Shown here in pieces: positions 57,600 to 64,000 of a stretch of DNA of 64,000 nt. Below the pieces are notes generated by a model. The model was given only the letters and a program-made list of their open reading frames with translations. It was not told the DNA's origin and did no database searches. The stretch comes from Megamerina dolium. Its lineage: Eukaryota; Arthropoda; Insecta; Diptera; Megamerinidae. The translations under genes and the position numbers were made by a program. The DNA is taken from the NCBI GenBank assembly GCA_963854835.1, contig OY978529.1:4994501-5058500 (forward strand), given 5' to 3'. Position 1 is the stretch's first letter; every line of letters starts with the position of its first letter.

Positions 57600-59290
57600 A
57601 ATTTGACATCCGAGCTTCCAAGATTTCATAGAAGGAAAATAACTAGTTTGTTATGCATTATAGCATGCACCAGTACCCCATGGGTACATATCTCTACTTC
57701 TTTACTCGTGCTCTGAAAGTGTGCTTTCAGTTTCAATAATAAACACAACTACTATGTACAACAGATTATGTTGATTGTCATTGTTTGTTTGTCCAATATG
57801 AACTGCATTTGTAACGTGGAAGTACTCGCATAAAGAGAGCTACAAATATGTTACATGTATGCGTATGAGTGCTCTTTCAATTCTATTATTTACTCTCAGT
57901 GTTTATGCTAAAATATTGATAAATGTCTGTTGTTCCATCAGCCCACTTGTCCATGTGTTGAACATGAGTGAGGTGGTGATGCGATTATCAGTAACAGAAC
58001 ATCAGTGAGCAACAATTGAGCATCACCTTCCTCTCTCTTGTAATGCATGGGAACTGTTATCTAAATACTATTGACATCACTGTTGTGATTTCAATTGAAA
58101 TGAGAGTTAAACAAAATGTTAAATTTATTCAAATTTGAATGTGAAACGATTATAATCACTATATTGGTTTGTATGAGGCTATCGTAGTCACTGTTATTAT
58201 TTATTAGTGGAATTATGTATGTAATAAACATATGTATGCAACGTACGTACGTAGAGAGAGAGAGAGAGAGAGCAACATCGAGTGAGAGAGCGTATAAATG
58301 TACTAAAGGTAATTTTACAGTAAAACCCACATAAATAAAGCAGATTTTCTAAAAAAGGAATATGCCAAATTTAGGATTATAAATCATTTTGTTTCTATCC
58401 GACGACTAAGTTCTATCGCATATCGGAGATTGAAAAAAAAAATATTTTTCAACTTGAAAATTCTTCGAAAACCTCGAAATTATTGCACCCTTGACAAAGA
58501 AATGTCAAAAAATTGTATGAAAAACAATTTTTGCGAGCTTGGTAAAACTTCGGGACAAAAACATCATGTATAAAAAGAATAAAAAGATGTAAGAAAATGC
58601 AAAATTTTACAAAAATTAATTACAAAAGTACCGAATTAAAGCGCCGCCGGATAGTATCACTATTAAAAAAGTGAACGCTAGCGTTTTACAAGAGCTCTAT
58701 GGCCAAATTTCTTAATAGTTTACGAAGTTGCAAAGAGTATATCGAAAAATTGCGAGGTTTTAAAAATGTGGCACCTACTAAAATGTACGGTTTTCTTGCT
58801 GCTTTGCTACTTTCCGTTTCCATCCGGTTATATTGATGTGTTTCTTCCAACACCTTCGACTTTATTTGGAATAATTCCATCGGAAAACAATAAATGGTCC
58901 AGCTCCAATGAATGCAAAAAAAAAACCTCTTCTGTAGAGGACGTTTGAAATTACGTTTCCAAAGTGGCCACTATTACCAGGTCTCCAAATGAGTTTGATT
59001 GTTGTACAGTCTCCCATCTGGACTAGGTGCTCTAAGCCGTAAACGATATTTACCTTCTTATTATTCTTTATAATACCAGTCGAAATATCGGTTCAAAATA
59101 AAATGATGAAATTAAGAAAAAGGTAATACTTAATAGTATGTATTTATGAAATGAGAGCCAGACAAGAAATTATGTCATTGACGTTAAAATTTATTTAATT
59201 TTTTAAATTTCTTTCTGTAGAAAAATCTAGCTGATTTAATAAGGTTAATAACTCCATATAAATAACAAAGCTTGTGTGGATGGTGGAAAA
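57600..59290. other. No gene recognised
   Basis: AT-rich, with a (GA)n run at about 58252-58272. A short plus-strand ORF at 58766-58948 has a hydrophobic start but no recognisable family. Confidence 0.4.
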
Positions 59291-59299
59291 AATAGCAAC

Positions 59300-59640
59300 T
59301 TATTATGGGAAACATTTAGCGATTGTCCGGCCTTGGCCAGACTTCGCCTGAAACACTTTCAGCTGAGTTTTTCAACACCAGCTTCAATCATCAAAAGTTC
59401 GAAATCAATTCTATCCGTCAATTAAAAGGTAGAGGAGATTCTAGTGTCGTAGACGGGATTGGGTACAAAAGATCTCGTTTGGTTGCAGTGCCCGTAACAC
59501 TTGTGGTTGGCCCCCAGAGGTATCAGCTATAGGGCTAATGGCCTCTAACAGACCTTGGTCTGATTTCGCGTGGTTCACTTGATGATCAAGGATTATATCC
59601 CAACGTTATGCTCTCTTTTGATTGATTGATGGGAAACATA
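59300..59640 (-). pseudogene. LINE C-terminal fragment, second copy
   Basis: Matches 38899-39060: 'GGAGATTCTAGTGTCGTAGA', 'GGGTACAAAAGA', 'CCCGTAACACTTG', 'GGCCTCTAACAGACC'. On the minus strand it reads LRANHKCYGHCNQTRSFVP-type sequence. Confidence 0.65.
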
Positions 59641-59644
59641 TAAA

Positions 59645-60546
59645 ATTTTAGGTGTGTTGTGTATATATTTCAAACTCAATTTTGAATCGATATATCCATC
59701 TAGACTTTTTTTTAGGTTTGCCAATAGGTGTGTCAAATCCCAAACTTGTTTTTTTTTTAATATACATACATATGCATTTTACTAAAAAATCACATTTTCC
59801 TCAAAATTTCTCAGTGTCGAGGGCATATGACGTAAAATAAATTAATTGTTCGAGTTTGACAAACTTCAATAATTCACCTTTAACATAGCGGTTAAATTAT
59901 TATGATGAATTACAAAATCTCAGTATCATTACCATATTTCATTATGAATTTGGATATTATATTTGAAATAAATAATAACAAAAAATGGAGCATAAAAGAA
60001 AATTGCCAAAGAAGCGTGGGCGAAATTTTTAATATAAGCTTAGTTAAGAGATTTATTTATGTTTTATGTAGAAATTTGCATATAAATTTTGAAAATGGTT
60101 ACATTTATGCGAATGAAATCAATTTATTTTGACCAAATATTATGAATGACACTGAATGAATTGCTATCTGTTTATGTAATGATTTTACCATAATTTTTAC
60201 CATAATATACGATCTGGTTATTTATACTATACGTATAAAATGCAAGCAAATATTATACAAAAATATATTTAATTCGATTTAATTTAATATTTTGCTTTTG
60301 AATTTAATTGCTACAAATGTCTTATGTTAGTTTTATGTTCGAAGAGATTTCGTGTGTTTACTGTACATTCGACATGTAAAATCATATGGAAAAATATGTT
60401 AACTATTTACGTATTTAAAATACATGCTATAAATACATATATATAAAATAGTACCCATAATAATTTTATGAATTATTATATACGAAGGAGTGGGAATAGG
60501 AGAATATTGTGAGTCCTAAAACGTGAAGGAAATATTGGGGTACATA
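59645..60546. other. AT-rich DNA, no gene recognised
   Basis: Very AT-rich, with short ORFs only. Confidence 0.4.
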
Positions 60547-62176
60547 CAGTTATGTGAAAAATAATAAGGACAGTGGCATGCAGTTAACGAACTTGATGCG
60601 GACGCAGAAATGTGGGGAAATTACAGGGTGTTAACTGAACTAATTTATTGCGAACAAATTAAAGAAAAGTTTTTTGTTTAGTTTTAGCCAGATATGGCAA
60701 ACTGTTGAAATTTATTTTCATCTTTAACATTAGGTGCGATTTTGGCATGTGAAAAAAAATAAGGACACTTCTTGTTTTAATTAAAAATTAACAATATCAA
60801 ATAAAAAAAAAGAAACTAGTTTTCATTCGTCTGTGTTAAAATTCATTTCTAATTTGTTTAATACTTCGTCGAAAATCCTCGGTTGTTTAAAACTGATCGA
60901 CATCGCTTCGGCATGGAATCAACTAGGTTTTTGCAGACGGAAACCGGAATTGCGTTCCATGAATCTTGAATAAGTTGCCAAAGCTCGTCGCTGTTACTTG
61001 GACACTTTCCTCTTATTGACGCTTTTACTGTATTCCACAAATTTTCGATGGGGTTTAGATCTCCATCACAGTAATTTGTTGACCCCAAACCACTCTTTTG
61101 TACACTTCGCCGTGTGTTTGGGGTCATTGTCTTGCTGAAATATCCACCTAAGTGGCATATTATCTTCAGCGTACGTTAGCATACAATCTTGAAGAATTGC
61201 AACATAATCTGTTGCCTTCATAGTGCCCTGTATGCGATGGAGCGGCCCCACACCATTGTATGAAAATGATCCCCAGACCATAATGTTCTCGCCGCCATGT
61301 TTAACGGTCTTTATTGTATATTTAGGATTATAGGCTGTGTTTGGAGGTCTTCTTACGTGATGAATACCTCGATCTGAATTAAACAAGTTTATTTTTGTCT
61401 CGTCTGACCAAAGAATGTTACGCCATTTTTCTTTAGACCAACACACATGTTCATCAGCAAACTTTAGTCTTTGTTGCACGTTCCTTTTGGATAGCATAGA
61501 CACTTTTCTCGGGCTTCGAGACTTGAAGTTTTCCTTTATAAGCACTTTGCGAATAGTTGATGGATCGACATCAATATTCAACTCACTTTTATTTTTGTTT
61601 GGATGAGATAAACGGATTCTTCTTAACCCAGCGCATTATATTTTTTTTGACTGACAGTGTAATTTTTGGCTTTCTGCCACGCGTTTCACTCTGGGGAACC
61701 CTCTTAACTGCGTTCTCCACCATTGTTTTGGAAATTTTTAGAAATTCCGCCACTTTTCTATACGAATTCCCCTGTTTGACCAAATTTTTAATGTGTTCTC
61801 CAGTTTTCAGATCGCAGTGCTTACCCTTTCCCATATCTATCCAATAAGGAAAAAAGCCAAGCTCTAATTGATTGGAATTAAAACTAAAAGTAGTATTCTT
61901 ACCTTATCTCTGAAAAAAAACAAGTTTTAGTGAAGATATTTACGATATTGTTTTGAAACGACACAATGTCCTTATTAATTCGCACAACCGTACACTGGCT
62001 TTGTTGAACACGGAATGACTTTTAACAAAATGTGTGCAAATACTTTGCATTTATGTAACGGAAATAGTGAGTGACGATAATATACCGTTAACTGGAAGCA
62101 ATTTGCTCGGCTTACTTAGATTGTATTGAAGTTTCGTTTTGACGCGTCTCTGTCCTTATTATTTTTCACATAACTG
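60547..62176 (-). mobile_element. Tc1-like transposon with IR/DR-type ends
   Basis: A 1,630-bp element between TA dinucleotides (60545-60546 and 62177-62178). The outer ends are perfect inverted repeats of at least 26 bases, containing GTTATGTGAAAAATAATAAG then GACAG. A second copy of the TGTGAAAAAAAATAAGGACA motif lies about 200 bases inside each end (near 60748-60772 on the left and, inverted, 61965-61990 on the right). Confidence 0.92.
60858..61834 (-). pseudogene. Tc1-like transposase, disrupted
   Basis: Three minus-strand pieces: 61834-61589 (paired-like helix-turn-helix, GNSYRKVAEFLKISKTMV, then the GRKPK hook), 61581-61066 (ILWSDETKINLF with the first Asp, GGENIMVWGSF, FQQDNDPKHTAK with the second Asp) and 61127-60858 (DLNPIENLW with the Glu, ending NNRGFSTKY). 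A deletion removes most of the residues between the second Asp and DLNPIE, and frameshifts separate the pieces, so this copy is inactive. Confidence 0.9.
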
Positions 62177-62179
62177 TAA

Positions 62180-62600
62180 ATATTATTATGGATCATACAT
62201 TTCACCGCTCTAGGGGTGATTCTTGTAAAATTAAGGGCTTGTTTGTCAATTTTCAGGTGCGTTGAATTTAATTTTATAGGGGAAGCCTCCTTAAAAAGTA
62301 AAGACCGATAGCAAGTATGTTCAGGGCACCGAGTGAGTGGGAACCAATTTTATAAAACTAAAAATTTTGTAGGGCAGCCTCAAAAATTATGATGTGTTAC
62401 GGACCAAATAGTCATAATTGAATTTTTCGTCGTTTAAATATCTCAAAAACCTTAAAAAACATAATTTTTCAACCATTTCTGTATAATTTTTGGAGGTTGG
62501 AACTAGACCCTAGGTAGATTGCAAAAATCCAACGATGGGTTTGGATGGGCGATATTGGATAAACAATACGGTTAACTACGATACAAAATTATATTGTTGA
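62180..62600. repeat. Dispersed repeat units
   Basis: 'GGGGTGATTCTTGTAAAATT', 'GTCAATTTTCAGGTGCGTTG' and 'GGGGAAGCCTCCTTAAAAAG' match the plus-sense units at 18040-18620. No gene. Confidence 0.5.
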
Positions 62601-62603
62601 ATA

Positions 62604-62634
62604 TACGAGGGCAGTCCCAGAACAGACACAGTAA
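62604..62634. repeat. Solo mariner-end-like sequence
   Basis: TATACGAGGGCAGTCCCAGA closely matches the left end of the mariner at 14666-14690 (TATACGAGGGCGGTCCCAGA). No transposase follows. Confidence 0.65.
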
Positions 62635-62639
62635 GATTC

Positions 62640-63760
62640 TAAATGAATTCAAGGAAATGGCCGTGTAGTGGAGGTGGTTCTTAATGCACCCACAGACTAC
62701 ATGACACCAGTTTTGGACTTTAATACAAGTATTCCTATCTTCTATCCGACCAGGGAAAACTGGGAGCAACACTGTGCAGTGCATGATTCAGACATCACCA
62801 TTTACACACGCGGCTTGAAGATGTACAGATGGACGGTAGCGGGAATTTTTGCAGATAACCTACACTGTGGGATGTCATTTCGACTCCCTGACACTTGAAG
62901 TGTCTTTCAGGCAGAAATATATGCAATTGAGAAGGCAGCTAAACTAATACAAGTTAGTACAATTGCACCTTCGAATATCACTATCATTGTAGACAGTCAA
63001 GCGGCATTGAAGGCAATTGAATCCAGAACAGTCAAGCCGAAAATCGTGTTGAAATGTCGAGTCTCATTATGTGACACAGGAAATCACAGGGTATCTCTTT
63101 GCTGTGTTGCTGAACATAGTGATATTGAAGGGGACGAACTAGCAGACGAAATGGCCAGGAGGGGATCTAGTATGGACGCAAATGAGGGCGACGACTCAGT
63201 ACAAATTCCACTTTGCGAACTGTTTGGGTGAATAGAAGAATTAGTTGCTAAGAAGGCAAACAGCTTGTGGACTAACCGAGAGAATTGTGAGGTGTCCAGG
63301 AGCTTATGGCCTAGACTTGACATGAGAAGGACCTAAGCGAAGCCTGCAGTTAGAATTCTCACTGGGGTGCTCACTGGGGATTGTACCATCGCGCCAATGC
63401 TTCAACGTTGGCGTATACCGGGTTGCTATGTCTCGTTGCTTGTGGACTAACCAAGATAATTGTGAGGTGTCCAGAACTTTATGGCCTTATCACATGAGAA
63501 CGACGAGCGTACTTCTCTCCTTAGCAAAGCCTGCAGTTAGAATTCTTACCGGGGTGCTCATTGGGCTTTGTGCCACCGCGCCAATGCTTCAAAGTTGGCG
63601 TATACCGGGTTGCTATGCCTCTGTCCAGCACTATAGACAAAAAGACTTTAATGTTTGGGGTCTCGTTTCTTCACAGGACTGGACGAACTTGCGAAAGTGG
63701 ACTTAAAAGAGCTTCTTAACTTCATATGGAGAACCAAATGGTTGAAAAAGGATGACACAT
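62640..63760 (+). pseudogene. RNase H-bearing LINE fragment with internal tandem duplication
   Basis: The first frame ends in SFRLPDT. After a stop at 62896 come VFQAEIYAIEKAAKL (Glu), ITIIVDSQAALKAIES (Asp) and GDELADEMARRGS. A zinc-knuckle approach follows (NSLWTNRENCEVSR, ILTGVLTGDC). A block starting TGTGGACTAACC at 63266 repeats at 63441, a 175-base period. Stops break the frame in several places. Confidence 0.8.
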
Positions 63761-64000
63761 GAAGACTGGTTACTCTGTGAAGGCGTGCCTCCTCCGACAA
63801 TCAAGGGCAATCACAATGGGCAATATATGCCTCCGAGTGGAAGTGTGAATATACAGTGGCTCACAGCTTATTTCGTACAGTGTATATATTTTTATGTACA
63901 TGGCTGTAACATCGAAACTAAAAAACTTATCGATAAGTTTTGAATGTAGATGTCTGTGTATGTGTTTAGTAAACCTAATAAGAAAACGGGGAACCCCAAA
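63761..64000. other. Window end, nothing recognised
   Basis: Likely the 3' flank or tail of the preceding LINE fragment; no distinct feature. Confidence 0.3.

Overview
The window looks like nuclear DNA from a higher fly (Diptera; perhaps a tephritid or a relative). Three recognisable host genes carry GT-AG introns, and the rest is dominated by insect-type transposable elements. The clade is inferred from the gene and transposon families; no species-level marker was used. No bacterial genes, operons, CRISPR arrays or rRNA genes were seen.

Host genes. (1) Lta4h, a leukotriene A4 hydrolase/aminopeptidase of the M1 family, lies on the minus strand at 1473-3677. Its five coding exons join to exactly 614 codons plus a stop, and there is a noncoding exon upstream. 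(2) An MBOAT7/LPIAT1 lysophospholipid acyltransferase (farjavit-like) lies on the plus strand at 5543-7530, with six exons and 491 codons. These two genes are divergently transcribed across about 1.7 kb that holds a 319-bp MITE. (3) A RCHY1/Pirh2-type E3 ubiquitin ligase lies on the minus strand and spans 44833-14158, with five exons and 796 codons. Its first exon encodes a 540-residue low-complexity N-terminus and ends inside the CHY zinc finger. The other four exons lie about 27 kb away.

The RCHY1 first intron (16258-43168) is a transposon graveyard. It holds an intact-looking 8,988-bp non-autonomous BEL/Pao-type LTR element with LTRs of equal length that look identical, a tRNA-Tyr primer site and a 5-bp target duplication. 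It also holds LINE RNase H fragments, RTE-like copies (one reduced to its two ends), several tRNA-derived SINEs (one internally triplicated, one with a nested insertion), a mariner-like remnant, and a 383-bp tandem duplication. A different mariner sits in the second-last RCHY1 intron.

Outside the genes: 1-540 is an RTE tail plus a Ty3/gypsy reverse transcriptase fragment. 8591-10508 is a 5'-truncated RTE-like LINE with a perfect 15-bp target duplication. 11690-13145 and 51820-53412 are two copies of a dispersed repeat built from about eight ~150-bp modules. The part beyond 44900 is intergenic as far as can be seen. It holds SINE and LINE fragments, a DD41D (rosa-type) mariner (47754-49023), a Tc1-like element with IR/DR-type ends (60547-62176), and an RNase H LINE fragment with a 175-bp internal duplication (62640-63760).

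All coordinates and splice sites were read by eye. Element classes rest on recognised motifs, not on database searches.
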